DNA from: Paracyclopina nana
Taxonomy: Eukaryota > Arthropoda > Copepoda > Cyclopoida > Cyclopettidae
Length of the DNA stretch: 64,000 nucleotides
Assembly: GCA_019096065.1 (NCBI GenBank)
Contig: JAGUCH010000009.1
Coordinates: 878,001 to 942,000, forward strand
Direction: 5' to 3'
In this document: positions 1 through 12,705 of the stretch, one piece after another
Numbering within the stretch: the first letter of the stretch is position 1
How the letters are laid out: each line of letters opens with the position of its first letter
The notes under the pieces: model-generated
The model's input: only the letters and a program-made list of their open reading frames with translations
Told to the model about the DNA's origin: nothing
Databases searched by the model: none
Program-made: the position numbers and the translations under genes

Positions 1-2759
1 GGTGGCAAAAACCAACCCAGAAGGGGAAATGAATGCTTTGAGAAAAAAGCATTCGAGGACCTTGACCTCACGCTCAAAAGGCAAAACTTAGTAGCACCCA
101 AATTGGATCTCACTCCTAACCCCCCTAAGACCGAAAACTGGCCCATCTCGCACATAAAGGGGCCAAACCCAAACGCCAACACCAATGGCAACGGCAATGT
201 CAAGACAGAAAACTCTTACAAAAAACGAGGATCCAGACACAGATCCCCCTCGCCATCAAGTGATGATGACGAGGAATTCATCACTGTCAAAACAGACCTC
301 AACGCCTTCCATAGAAAAGTCGAAAAAGACCCGATCACTGAGTGGTCAGACATCTACAAAAGAGCTTTTAAAATGAGCCAAATTTTCATCAAAAGGAAGG
401 AAAAATTACCCAAAGACACAGACAGCTTCAAACTCAAATTCTCCGGAAACATGGGTGACTATCAGGACTTCAAAGACAGGTTCTTCTTGAAAGTCATCAA
501 AAACACCACGATATCCCCTGCAAATAAACTAATGATACTGGGAGACTGCGTGGAGGGAGAAGCTTTGACTGAAGTTAAAGACTGCAAACCACTGAACCTG
601 GAAAACTTAGCCAATGCTTTGGAACGTCTCGATGTTTTATTCGCAGACCAAAAAGGCAGAAAAGGCTACTTACTAAACAAATTATCCGGACTTCGCCCTC
701 TAGATCATTTGAACAAAGACCTCCTCATCGAATACAAGGATGTCATTTATGATCTTCGAAAACACTATAAAGATGAGGGCATCAGACAAAAGTGCAATCA
801 GGAACTGGGCATTGAATCCATCTTCTTTGGCATCCAATGGAAAGAGTCATCCAAAATGGCTTACGAAGCATACATTGAATCCAAGGATCTGGAAAAAGGA
901 ATGTCATCAGTTCTGCAATTCATGGTGTGGCACATGTCACTGAATCGATTGAACATTTACGAGAAAACTTTAAAAACGGAAAACACGGGCACAAAACCAA
1001 AAAAGAAAACAGAGCCCACTTTGCTAGTCAAGTGAGACTCTGAAACAGAAGTAGCTTCAGACTACTCTACAGACTTTGAAGAGACTTGCTTAGCCACAGC
1101 AACCCGAGACGAAACCTTGTCCAGCTGTCCAATTTGTAATAGAGACAACCACACGCTGCCAAAGTGCAGGGTCTTTTATAAAATGGCAGCCAAGGAAAAA
1201 TACGAAAAATGCATCAAAAAGGGGGTATGCATGCGCTGTCCAACCTCAAAACATAGAAGGAATACGTGCAAAGCCCCAAAATGCAAAGCCTGCAATGGCC
1301 CCTACCACGGGCTGATGCACAGGCACTTTGAAAATAGGCAAAAAGAATCGATGTCTCGCAACATTGACAAAAAGCTAGAAAAGATCGAAACCACACTAGC
1401 TACACTGCTCGAACGAAACAGTTTTTTTAGAAAGCAGCGAACCCAGCAAGGCGATGACATAGCAACTAAAATGCGTGAAGCAGTCGCCCTACAAATGATC
1501 AAAATAAAAAGACAGCTAGATCTACCTAAACTGACCACAAACAAATGCTTTAGAGTAGTCCCTGTCATAGTCACAAACGGCGACAAACAGGTCAAAACAA
1601 ACATGGTGCTTGATGAGGCTTCTAGCAATACTTTCATCAGCACTAGCCTGCACAAAGCTTTAAACCTTCAAGGACAAAAAGTTAACTATTCTGTTTCCAC
1701 GATTAACGATAAAGTCCAAGACATGAAAAGCTATTGATGCAAAATAAACATCAGACCAATCTTCAAAACAAAACAGAACTTTGACATTCAAGCTTATACG
1801 TCTGATGGCATCAACAAACTTATAAAACTGCCTAACTATGAAAAACTTAAAAGGCAATTCGACTTTCTGAAGCCAATAGACTTTCCAAAACTGCATAATG
1901 GACCGGTTGAAATCCTTCTTGGCATCAACTATCCTATTTTACACACAACCTTCAAAGACATTTCATCCGGAATGGAAAACTCGCCGCTAGTTCGAGAAAC
2001 TATTTTCGGCAATACACAAACCTACTCGAATCCGGAATCAACTAAAAAAGCCACAACGCTGCTAACACACGAAATAGTGCAAAATGAATGCCCAGAACTA
2101 AAGGAAATCATGTATGCACTTTTCGATGATGACAGTCAAGGCCTCCAACTAATCGAAAGTAATGAATACCTGACAGCAGATGAAATCAGAGCCAGAGAAA
2201 TCATAAAAGGCAGCATCCACACTAATGCCAAAGGCAACAAAGAAATGGATGTACCATGGTACTCATGGCCTGATCCACCACCTCTGCCAAATAACTACTA
2301 TCAAGTCTACACTTTTGAAAAGAAACAGGAGGACAAACTAGGTCCTGAAAACATGAAACAAGTAGACAAAGCCATTGAAGACATGGTAAAACACGGAGCA
2401 TTTCGCCTGCTTCGCGATGACGAAGACAAACTAATCGGCTTCTATATACCTCGAGTCATGGTTGTCAAACTTGACAGACTCACAATGAAAGTTCGAGTTT
2501 GCATGGACGCAGCTCGTCCTTTTGGCAAAAACAAAGTCTCGTTAAACTCACAAGTTATGACTGGCCAAAAACTTCAAGGCGATATATGGTCAATCTGGAT
2601 GAGATTCCGGATGAGACTAAAAGGTTATATCGCAGATGCCGAAAAAATGTTCTTAAACGTCCATCTCAGTGAGAAAGATAAAAAATTCCATAGACTCATA
2701 CACAGAGGCCAAGCCTATCAATTCGAGTCATGGGTCTTTAGAAATGCAGCCTCGCCTTA
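1..2759 (+). mobile_element. BEL/Pao retrotransposon, 5' internal part (gag, protease, start of RT)
   Basis: This is one reading frame from before position 103 to 2759, broken only by TGA codons at 1033-1035 and 1735-1737. Up to about 1035 it is gag-like (DUF1759 type, helical). Three zinc knuckles follow at about 1126-1325: CPIC-x4-H-x4-C, CMRC-x4-H-x4-C and CKAC-x4-H. The DUF1758-type aspartic protease region is at 1540-1740, where the usual active-site D-S/T-G reads VLDEASSNTF. The A17/RT region starts at about 1972 and contains MDAARPFGKN and ADAEKMF, which holds the first RT catalytic Asp. The reading frame stops at the insertion of the 16-kb DNA transposon and resumes at 18821. The 5' LTR lies outside the window. 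The element is defective (stops, insertions). The order gag-PR-RT-RH-IN-DUF5641 is known for BEL/Pao; the assignment is secure. Confidence 0.9.
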
Positions 2760-2774
2760 CCCAACCAGACAAAC
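2760..2774 (+). repeat. Left terminal inverted repeat of the 16-kb transposon
   Basis: The 15 bp CCCAACCAGACAAAC match the last 15 bp of the element perfectly in inverted orientation. The two ends diverge inward of this. The terminal triplet is CCC, not the CACTA of plant elements. Confidence 0.9.
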
Positions 2775-2784
2775 TGAAAAATAG

Positions 2785-4134
2785 TACCGAATTAGTACTT
2801 ATTTAATACAGGTATTTATTCCGTTGATTAAGGCATTTCTACCGAGAAAAGTGTAACGGTTTGAGTAAACATATGATTTGCGAAATACTTATTTTTTAAA
2901 ATTAATGCAATCATTTTAAAATCATAAAAAATGCAAAGCCCACATCCCATTGGTGCCATATGAATGAATAAATTTTTCATTTATCGCGAACATTAAAAGT
3001 TATTTCAATTTGAAATTTCATGTTTTGACTTTTTGATAGTATTAAATTCATAGAAATGCCATTTCGATAGGATAAAGAACCCCTTTTTTTTTTTTTTTTT
3101 TTTTTTTTGGTTTTGATGTAAGTATTACTTTGGTATTATATGTAATAAATACTTTGTTATTATACCCGCATAGTGAGCAACTAGAGTTCAATTGCTGTAA
3201 TTGTTCATTTGCAACCGTTACAATTATATCGGTCTTTTATTACTTTCTTATAGATATTTGCGTATCAATCACATACTTAATATAAAAAATAAAATAAGAA
3301 CATATATAATATGATTGTGATTGCCTTGTTTAAGATACAATGAAATTCCGAATTAAGCATGCTTCAAGCATGATAAAACCAGCTGTATATTACTAATTTA
3401 ATCTACCTTTCATTTGATCCATTATATACTTTATTTTAAGTATCTAATTTTCGCAGATGTCATATCTAATTTATATTTGCGTCATACATTTAATTTTTGA
3501 AATTTCTTTTCATAAGAAATTGTGTACTATTTAGAAATAAACCATCCACATTCAATCTGTTTTTTATATATTTAGTACAAATTCCATTTTATGGAATTTA
3601 AACATAATTAATGATATTTAGATAACGCCGATTTCAAATCTGTGTTAATTTTTTGTCAAATATATAGTTATTGGAATAAAGTATGCTAATAAAATCTGAA
3701 CTATATGGAATTAATTCATCGACATTCCATCTGTTTTTTATATATTTAGTACAAATTCCATTTTATGGAATTAAAACATAATTAATGATATTTAGATAAC
3801 GCCGATTTCAAATCTGTTTTAATTTTGTGTCAAATATATAGTTATTGGAATAAAGTATGCTAATAAAATCTGAACTATATGGAATGAATTCATCGACATT
3901 CCATCTGTTTTTTATATATTTAGTACAAATTCCATTTTATGGAATTAAAACATAATTAATTATATTTAGATAATGCCGATTTCTAATATATGACTTTTAT
4001 CGATACATAGTCGGTCTTATTTCGAATTTTCCTTTTTTTTTTTATTATCCGTAATCATACATTAATAAGTATTTAATGAGTATTACATCAGTATAATACT
4101 TATATTTGTTATGAAATGGATTGGTATAAAAAAA
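2785..4134. other. AT-rich left arm of the transposon, no gene seen
   Basis: About 1.35 kb of non-coding AT-rich DNA lies between the left end and the first gene. It holds a 25-nt T run (3084-3108), the 174-bp tandem repeat described separately, and many copies of AGTATT/AATACT on both strands, a pattern that also fills the introns of this element. Such subterminal regions usually contain transposase-binding motifs in CACTA-type elements (known for the family; here inference). Confidence 0.6.
3543..3990. repeat. 174-bp tandem repeat, about 2.6 copies
   Basis: Units start at 3543, 3717 and 3891, each with CATCSACATTC followed by a T-rich block and the segment TTATGGAATT. The spacing is exactly 174 bp twice, with a few substitutions. 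The third copy decays after about 3985. It sits in the left arm, mirroring the larger satellite in the right arm. Confidence 0.85.
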
Positions 4135-7125
4135 TCAATCTTCTTCATGAACCTCGACTTCAGCCTCGAGTTGATGTATTCCTTCATCGTCATCGGAAGA
4201 CATTTCTTGAACCTATAGATTTGAAGAATATTATTAATTACAAAATTAGAAAATTCACAGCTAAAATTACATCTCTGCTTGTTGATGCAGATGGTTGCAC
4301 TGTGGCAACTTTTGTGGCACTCTTATGCGTGAGTTGAGTGAGCGATGTTCCTCTGATTGGCGACGACGTGGTTGGACTATCCTTTCTGTATTGTTGAGTG
4401 AAAAACTTAGTAATTGGAGTCTCCGAGGATGGCAAATGTGATTGCAACGCAATTTTTTGAGCTCGTGCTGAAAGACGTCCTTTCTTGGCTGCATCCCTTT
4501 CGTTCCTCTTTTCTTTGGCTGCATCTTTTTCTTTCATCTTTTCATCATTCTCAAACAATTTCCTTTTTTGTGGGTTCTTGGGTGATGCGTGAGGAAGGAC
4601 AAAGTCATCATCGGAGTCATCTTTTGCTGGAGTTATGACACTGCGGATTGCATCCTGATTACGCCATTCCTTAATTGCATCAGCCATGTCATCACACATT
4701 GCCAATTCCTCCAAATACTTTTGTTTGGGCTGAAATATATAAATATGAGCATAAAGAATCAATTAATCAATTATACTTAATTAATACCTTTAATGTTCCG
4801 TAAACCTGAGAAAAGCAAACGGATTCCGGATTCTTATCCAATGCCAAACAGATAGCAGCTATAACTTTTGTGGCATCAGACAATGCTTCGATTTGCACAC
4901 CAGCGCCCTTTCGAAAATTGGCCAAATAATCAGTTGCTTCATCTTCGTTAGTGTCAACGTTTGCGTCTTTTTCTGACTCACGTTTCTTCTTTAGAGAAGT
5001 GATAAGCCTGCAACTGTGAATGAATTGATCAAAATTCATTGATGCATCCAGATTTGCGTGCTGAAAATTAATAAATTCAATTAATTTTTGAATCAAAATT
5101 GTCAAAGTATTACACATACTCGATTGTTGCTCCAGTACCAAATGGCTTCTTTGTATAGAGTTCTCAGAGCTGCATTTGCTGTAGGAGCCCTTTTGCAAAC
5201 CTCGTCTATTAGCCTCTGCCTGTCGCCGCTTAGTCCATCACCCATTCGCATTTTAATGTCTTGAACAGAAGTCTTCCTAACTGATCCGTGGTCGATTTGC
5301 TTTCTTAGCAAGTAAGATGTTGCTACTTCCTCGGCCAATTTGACACTTCCAATAGGAAAACCACGTTTGAACCAAGCTTTGTTCAACATTCCACTAATTG
5401 GACTATATGAGTAAATACGTAATGCTTACAAAGTATTTAAAATACTTACGTAGATTTTTCACCGAAAATCATATGCGCTCGAGCATTATTGGTGAATAGA
5501 ATTCGGTTGATTTCGCCACCCATTTTCCGTTTCATGTCGACATATTCAATCTTTTCGACACGAGAACCGATAGCAGATTGAAGTAATCGTTGAACAACAT
5601 CACAAGCAAAGAAGAAGTCGTAGCCAATGCTAACTCGATCAGCAGGTAGATGTCTCATGACAATCTGCCTTGCAACAGAATCGCGGTCTGCTGGAATCGT
5701 CTTAAGCAATGACATTTGTTCCTTCATCTCCGATGTTTGCTCAAGTATTGCTTTATTAGTCATAAGCAGCTCCTTCTGTTCATCACTTCTTCGCTGAAAT
5801 AGAAAAAAAATAATTAAAAGTTAGAAAGATAAAAATTAATTCTTACTGGCTTCAATGCTGCTGATGCCTTAATCCACTTGTTTGCACTAATTGACATATC
5901 ATTGATTTTAGTGCAAAGTTGCTTAATTTCATCATTGTCGGTGCATAGATTTTCAGCAACTGTGGTCAGGCTCGAGATCAATTCATTTTTGGCATCGCTA
6001 ATATGCTTGGCAATACTCAATTCAATTTTGGGTAGTAATTCTCGTACTAAGCCAGCGACAAGTTGGTCCCGATTCACATCATCTTCTAAGACTTGAGATG
6101 CAGATTGATTCTCCTCTTGATGCATTTGACGAGTTGACAACGCTCTTTTACTTGGCTTGGCAGATTTCTTGGGGGGAATAACATCACTCAAGACGGATCC
6201 ATCATCTGACACATCGGAATTCTCAAATGCATTCTGAGACGAGTTTTTCCATTTCCTTTTTTGAGACTTCTTGCTGCTACCCTTAGTGCTTTGCAATGAT
6301 TGAAGCTCCTCTGTGTCATCGATGTCCGGTATCTCCTGCAAATGTGTACATTCATTGCAATTATACAGAGGAATTTCCGAAAAAATACTTACTAGAGGAA
6401 TTTTTTTTGACTTCTCATGAACAACATCGCTGTCCGAGGTAATTGGAATTTTCACTTGCTTGCTTCGTAGATTATGAGAACTCCAGTAGTGATAGATGTG
6501 CTCGCCAGTTTTCAAATCAAGAGCCGGAAACGTATAGCTCATCATCAGCTTCTCCGGGTACGTAGCAACCATTTGAGCATACATTTGCAGGACTTGAGAA
6601 TTGGAACGGCATTGCTTGAAATGACTATTTTGTGAAGACAGCACGTTCTGCAATCTACCATCAGTGACTTCTGCATTGAGGAAATTTACTTAGCTTTAAG
6701 AATTTTAGTGTGTATGTTGAATACTTACTATCCTCGATGCGTAGATAGACATACATTGGAGTCATTTCAATTCCATTGTTGACAAGGCATGGCTTCAGTC
6801 GCATGTCACTCTTCAAATTCTTGAAAGGTTTGAATCCAAAAATTTCAGAGAAGGATCTGCCAGTGATATTGCAACGTTCATTGACATTACGAACAAAAAA
6901 CTTCTCTTTCTTCAATTTCGGATCAAAAAGAACTATACGATCGTAATTTCCGCCAGTTGTTGGAATATCCACGGAATCATCACGATCCATTCCAGAGCAG
7001 TCCTCTGAGGAATGAACTTCTGCTCCAGCAACTAATGGTAATTCTTTACCAATAACGTCGTCTTCCTGAGCAGGTGGCAAAGCAGGCAAATCTTGAGAAT
7101 TTTCAAAACGCTTCATTTTACCCAT
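4135..7125 (-). CDS. Transposon accessory gene A: unrecognised 866-aa protein, 8 exons
   Basis: Exons on the complement: 6729-7125, 6393-6670, 5847-6335, 5450-5793, 5120-5402, 4788-5060, 4271-4729, 4135-4212; all introns are 46-59 bp with GT-AG ends and phases agree. I start at the MGKMKRF methionine; an earlier in-frame ATG exists at 7227. Features in order: an N-terminal domain ending in RIEDS; a second block with MYAQMVATYPEKLM; a Ser/Lys/acidic low-complexity region; a coiled-coil-like stretch before exon 4; a conserved C-terminal core with SIGYDFFFACD, LFTNNARAHMIFG, AWFKRGFP and GLSGDRQRLIDEV; a basic Lys/Glu-rich helix and an acidic tail. The next two genes are paralogs. I do not recognise the family; a DNA-binding or regulatory partner of the transposase (as TNPA is in CACTA elements) is a guess. 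Confidence 0.75.
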
Positions 7126-7462
7126 GGTAAGAAAATTCACACGTTCACACGTGGCAAGTAGCAGATTGGACAAATTAGCTGAAGATGAGAAAGTAATGCT
7201 GAGCATGAATTGCTGATCATGGATCAATAATCTATAATTACAGTTACGTCATTTTGTGCATCAATTAGAAATTATTTTTTAAAAAATTGATTATTTTACT
7301 TTAAAAAGTATTTAAATTGAATTTGATAAGAATAATTCTGAGTAAATACTTATAAAATACCAACTGCTTTGTAACATAAGGAAAAAAAAAATCAAAATAT
7401 GACATTCTTTATTCTTAAACATATGACCATATATTTATTGCAGATAATTAAATATGGATTAA

Positions 7463-8749
7463 TTATTCATCATCCGAAACAGGTGGCATCTGATCCCGTT
7501 GAGACGTATATCCAATATCCTTGCTTTTAGAGGTATTGATGGACGATTTGCTACGAAGCTCCTCAATGTCTGCGCTGATATTACTAACGGCCTCGAGTAT
7601 GGCAGTCAATGATTGCATCAACGCATCTTGATTGCTTCCTTCGATCTTAAAACAAAGAAAAAATCAATACACATTCGATGAGTATTATTGCAATATTAAA
7701 TACCTTCACACTCGATTCTGCATAGCGTTTGATAACCTTCATCTTATCAGAGAGTCGAGCAAATGACTGCGTCTGCGATTGAACAGCAGAAAGAGAATCC
7801 ATTTTCATCATATCCACATCGCTGGCGATTGACTTGACTGTATCTTGGATTGAAGCGAGTATTTTGCCAGTCTGATCATTTTGAGCACTGAGAGCGTCTA
7901 TTATCCTCGGCATCATCTTGGAGGCAATTGCATCGACTAGATGCTGGACTGTGAAGCACTCATGTGAGCTTGATTGATCACCCCCGAGTTTTTCCGGTCG
8001 ATTCTCTTGAGAGACAATATCTTGAGCATGTCCGCCGCCAGTTACAACATCATCCTGAAACAAAACAGTAGTTTAAAAGAGTAAAATGACAATGTTTCTT
8101 GTTTCTTACCTCATCATCAGAAGATGCAAGATCTACAACGATCGGTGTATTGCGTGCCAATGCAATGTAATGAAAATCAAACTCCTTGGTATTGGGATCT
8201 CGTGGAGGATACGTGTAGTACGCCATCAACCTCTCAGAGTAGTGGTGCACCATTTTCTCGTAGAGTGCTCGACGGACGACAGCAGATGCACATCGATACA
8301 TGTGACGGTTCAAAAAATGGATGATCACTGCGACACGATCATTTGACACGGCTAAAATGAAAATATTAATAGTAATGCAGCATTATTAGATAGAAATATT
8401 ATTTATTACCGTCTTCAACTCTTGCAAAAATGTTGTAGCTTTCTTGCTTTTTGCGATGCATCACCATCCGTGGAGTTATTCGTATTTCTTCAGAGAGCTC
8501 AGTGCGGATGTCATGATTGAATACGTGGTTTAAATTACGGTCCGAGTATTGGCAATAGTAGTCGCCATTTTCCAAAAAGAAAGAGTCGAACTTCTTTTCA
8601 CTGTTGAACAGGATAAACCTGTTGAAAATTCCAACGTCAGGACGTTAAACGCAATCACTCTTCGAAAGATGGGCAGATTCCTCAGACAAGGGGATAGGGA
8701 CACCAAGAATTGAAGCTAGCGTCTTCTTATTTGTTAGTGGCGACGACAT
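7463..8749 (-). pseudogene. Transposon accessory gene B: short paralog with an in-frame stop
   Basis: Exons on the complement: 8410-8749, 8110-8351, 7704-8054 and 7463-7645, summing to 372 codons in frame with GT-AG introns. It matches only the N-terminal half of the two neighbouring paralogs: the RFILF/FARVEDG block that ends exon 1 in the same phase (RIEDS in the others), then YEKMVHHYSERLMAYYTYP, then a coiled-coil-like region with regularly spaced hydrophobics. The C-terminal core (DFFFACD, FKR, GLSG) is absent. A TAA codon at 8645-8647 interrupts exon 1 after 34 codons, while downstream homology continues in the same frame. It is either a pseudogene or uses another start or an unseen intron. 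It could have acted as a dominant partner of the long paralogs through its coiled coil (inference). Confidence 0.65.
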
Positions 8750-9841
8750 TTTCAAAGATATTTTTGCACGCTTGTGACGATTAGAGGTTTGTAAACGGGA
8801 AGTTGACTGAGAAAATTACTGAGACTAAACTTGAATGAAGGCAGAATTGGCATCTCAGGGCAGATGATGTGTGCAGGCGAGGCAGTAAGAACGGGCAGTT
8901 GTCGGTAATTTTGTAATGTAAACAATAACGCAACCTATCGTTGAAGTAACGCATATTCTAATGTTTTAATGCCAGATTGGATAATGAAAGGCAAAAACAT
9001 GAATGAATGAAAATCAAATTAATTGCCGATGCATTTACAATGAAAAAGATTAGAGTAATTATTTTAAAAAATGTTTACGAACAAATTTACATAGTTGTTG
9101 CTGTCTAAGCTCTTATTGGCTGAAATGATCACGTGATGAAGCTTTTGGAGAAGAAGACAATATTGCTGTGCTGTGATTGGGTCTCGGTGGAGCCGGCAAT
9201 TTGTGTACTATCATATTTTCTTAAGCATGTAATTACAGCATGAAATTGTTGAAACAACGTGAGAATTAAAGAATAAATTCATTTTTGTTCATCAAATGGG
9301 ACGTATCAAAATCGGCATTTATCGCGCGGTATTTCTACGCGTGTACATAGGGTCAGTAGCGAGGATGCTGCAGCAGCTCGCAAAACTTCGCTTCTTTCCT
9401 CTTTTACATACGTGGAGAAATCACGAAATCACCGATTTAGATACATCCAATTTGAGAATATAAAAGTATATACTAATAAGAATGAATTATAGATTATGTT
9501 TAACTTACATTAACGAGAATTTTTTTAAAAAACAAATCAAATAACTAATGTCAGTATAATCACGGTATTATAAACATAAAATTCTAAGTAAATACCGAGG
9601 ATATACTGATTGAAATATTTATAAAATATTTTTAAAAAAGAATTAAATTGAATGATGTTATTGAATAGAAATGATAGATTTCTTCATTAAAATGATACGG
9701 AAACAGTATTCTATTACATATTCTGTATTTATTCTAGCACATGCATATTTTAAGGTTGATAACGTTAAATTTAGACGTCATGCGTTGTATTGCATGGAAT
9801 TCTTGTCCGAAATTAAAAAGAAGTCGTTTTAAAATGTCAAA
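8750..9841. other. Intergenic stretch between accessory genes B and C
   Basis: About 1.1 kb upstream of gene B and downstream of the 3' end of gene C. It contains no open frame I can support. AT-rich, with a GC-richer patch at about 9325-9420. Probably the promoter of gene B. Confidence 0.5.
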
Positions 9842-12705
9842 TCAAAGCTCAAATTCTTCTGCTTCAGAGGAGCTTTCGTTAGTCGGCGTCTTTGGAAAAA
9901 TAGAGCGTGTTGCCCTTCGTGGAATGTCACGAGAAGTTGAGGGTTCACCCTTTTTCTTTGCCTGGGCGAGTTTCTCCAAGCCTTGATTGATGGCTTTCTT
10001 CTTCGAAGCGGATTCCTGCTTCTTCTTTGCCTCCAGCAATGCCTTTTTTTCAGCAGCTGCTGACATTTTTCGAAGTCTCTTAGCTATCGGCGGGGTCTTC
10101 AACTCAGACGACTTTCGTTTTGCACCAGACTGGCTGCTAGTGCGTCGCTTGTCAGTAGGATCATCCTCAGAGCCACTTCCACTATCAACGGATTGACTAT
10201 CCGAACGAGCTACAAGGTTGCTCTCCTGTTGAATCGATTCCAGTACCTCGCTAATGTTCAAACCCTCGATTACTGACAAGTAGGCATTGTACGGCTGAAA
10301 AAGAGGTGTAATTCAATGAAAAGTGAATGATGTAAGTGTCATCTCAGTATTACCTCTTGAATCCCCTCGATTTCATCAAATTTTGCATCTTTGGGATCTC
10401 GACCAAGCGCCTGACAAACAGCAGCAATAATCTTGCTTGCCTCCTCGATCCCGCTTATCGGAGCTCCAGCATTTAATCGCGTATTCTTGAGTATTTCACT
10501 CTTCTCGATTCCGCTGTCAATTGGATCGTTGTTGAACTTCTCGACTAGATCCTCAGATTGGCCGTAAGACTCTTTGAACTGATCAAGCGTCATGCATTCA
10601 TCGCCGTTAATGTGCTGTAACAATGACTTAAGTATATACATTTTTATATGAAGTAAATCAACTGTTACCTGATTGTTTGACCAAAAAGTCATTGCCTCTT
10701 CGTAAAGAACATCAACGGCTGTCTCCCAATCTGGCGCAACTCGACAAACCTCCTTTATAAGTCGTTGTCTAGCCCCGCTCAAGCCATCGGCGACCTTCTT
10801 CTTGACTTGATCGACTGACAACCTTAGAATTTGTTGCTCAGTAAGGTTTCGACGATGGTGGTTGTCTGTAACAACCTCCGCAATGAATTTTACGGCTCCG
10901 GTGGGAAACTTCCTCTTAAACCATACTTTAAGCGCATTCCCACTGAAATAATTGAACGTCTAGTATTAAATAAGAATTTCATTAGAATTTTATTGACTTA
11001 CGCTTGCTTTTGGCCAAAAATTAGGTGGGCGAGGGCATTGGTGGTGAACATAAAGTTCACAATCTTTCCGGGCATTTTCGAGTTCAAGACCTCGAACTTT
11101 ATATTGTCGACAATCGTGACAATTGCTCCTAGCATCACCTCTCGAATGACGTCACATCCAAAGAAAAGGTCATGGCCGATATTGATATGATCCACAGGTA
11201 AGTACCTGGTGACCATTCGTCTTGCCAAAGAAACACGCTCGACCTTTGAATACTTGATGTCCTTTAATGCATCGTCGATTTTAGCCACCTTGTCAAGGAT
11301 GGCTTTACAAGTGGTGGCAACTTGCTGCTGATCGGTCATTTTTTTCTGAAATGAATAAATTATCAGTATTTCAACAATATATGATTGTATTATTACTTAC
11401 AGCAATTGCATCCTTCGTCGAAATTGCCATTTGGTTGATGCCATTGCACAGATCGGAGATGCGCACGATCCCTTGGTTCATTTCAGCACTTTGTGCTGCA
11501 ATGACATTGTCGTTGTATTGCTTTAGTGCAGTGACGTCCTCCTTGATCGAATCCAGTACAGTTATGATCGCCTGATCACGTTCCAGAAGAGTCTCGCTCA
11601 ATCTTGGAAATATTTTATCAGCTAGTGCTGAAGATATTTCCTCAATCTCCTCTTTCGTGAGCCTTGATCTTGCCACAAAATCCGGTGGATTGAATGTGAG
11701 CGAGGGTCGACGTTCAAGTACTGGCTCATCCTCTACTGCTTCGTATACGATCTCGTCTTGAACCTGTTCTGCCTCTCCTTCGGCTGGCAGTGGATCCACA
11801 GGTGCCGTGGTCTTCACTGTTGGCAACTTCACCTTGAGCGGAGATGATGCTGATGCCCTCGATCTGGTTGTCCGTTTTGTAGGTGTTGGCTCAGCAGATT
11901 GCGGTTCTGATTGATCGTCCTAATTGATAAAAAATATGTTTGCTAACATTATCATCGTATTTCTTAAGTATTTTACCGATGACATCGAATCAAACACGGT
12001 GGTCATGACCTGTTGATTCCCGAGCGCTCCACTCCATCGGTGAAAGTAGAACTGGCCATCCTCATTTCGACTTGGGAACGTGTAATTCGCCATTAACTTT
12101 TCCGGATAATTTGAAACCATTTGCGCATACATCTCAATGCGACCAGCCTCGTCAAGGCTTCCGAAATGGCTATTGAAAAAGTCGATCAGTGTCGCAATCC
12201 GTGACTTTGGAACTCCTATTGAAGTTTTAGTTAGTATTGATGAAGTATTTAACTATGAAATTTACTTACTATCCTCGATGCGACAAAAAATGTACGCTTT
12301 TCGTACGGTGCGTGGTGCAATGTTCATCTTGCCCTCTTTAAGTCGATGTTTGTCAGTCAATTTGCCTTTAGGCTCGTATCCAAAGAGTTCCTTGAGTGTT
12401 TTGTCCGTGTAGCCGCATTTCAGATTGACCGGGTAGACAAACATAGGTTGAAACTCTTCAGGATAAACTATGAATACCCTATCATAGTTTGAGTTCCGTG
12501 ATTCCCTCTTGACCGATTCATCCTTGGGTAGTTCGCGCCAATCCTCTGATTCCGGAATCAAGACGCCGTGGCTTGTCGGGAACATGACTTTGCCTTCTCC
12601 TGCTTCTCGTTCAGGACTTCCTGTCGGTGTCGGTGGTGGCAATCCGAATGACTCTCGGTATTTAATCCGTTTTTCGTGAAGAATCTGCTTCGGAGTTTTC
12701 TTCAT
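9842..12705 (-). CDS. Transposon accessory gene C: unrecognised 841-aa protein, 7 exons
   Basis: Exons on the complement: 12270-12705, 11977-12215, 11401-11919, 11002-11345, 10669-10942, 10354-10614, 9842-10294. The sum is 842 codons with no internal stop. Same architecture as gene A: exon 1 ends in RIED with the split Ser codon, exon 2 has MYAQMVSNYPEKLMANYTFP, and the core has INIGHDLFFGCDV, MFTTNALAHLIFG, VWFKRKFPTGAV and GLSGARQRLIKEV. Exon 4 is 344 bp in both genes. Between the blocks lies a Pro/Glu-rich linker and a coiled-coil-like region; the C-terminus is Lys/Ala/Glu-rich with an acidic end. It is transcribed away from the transposase gene across a 513-bp shared upstream region. Function unknown; intact frame over seven exons implies selection or recent origin. 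Confidence 0.8.

Noticed and set aside
1302-1655. 117-codon - strand frame
   Set aside because: Shadow of the BEL zinc-knuckle region on the other strand, which has the clear motifs.
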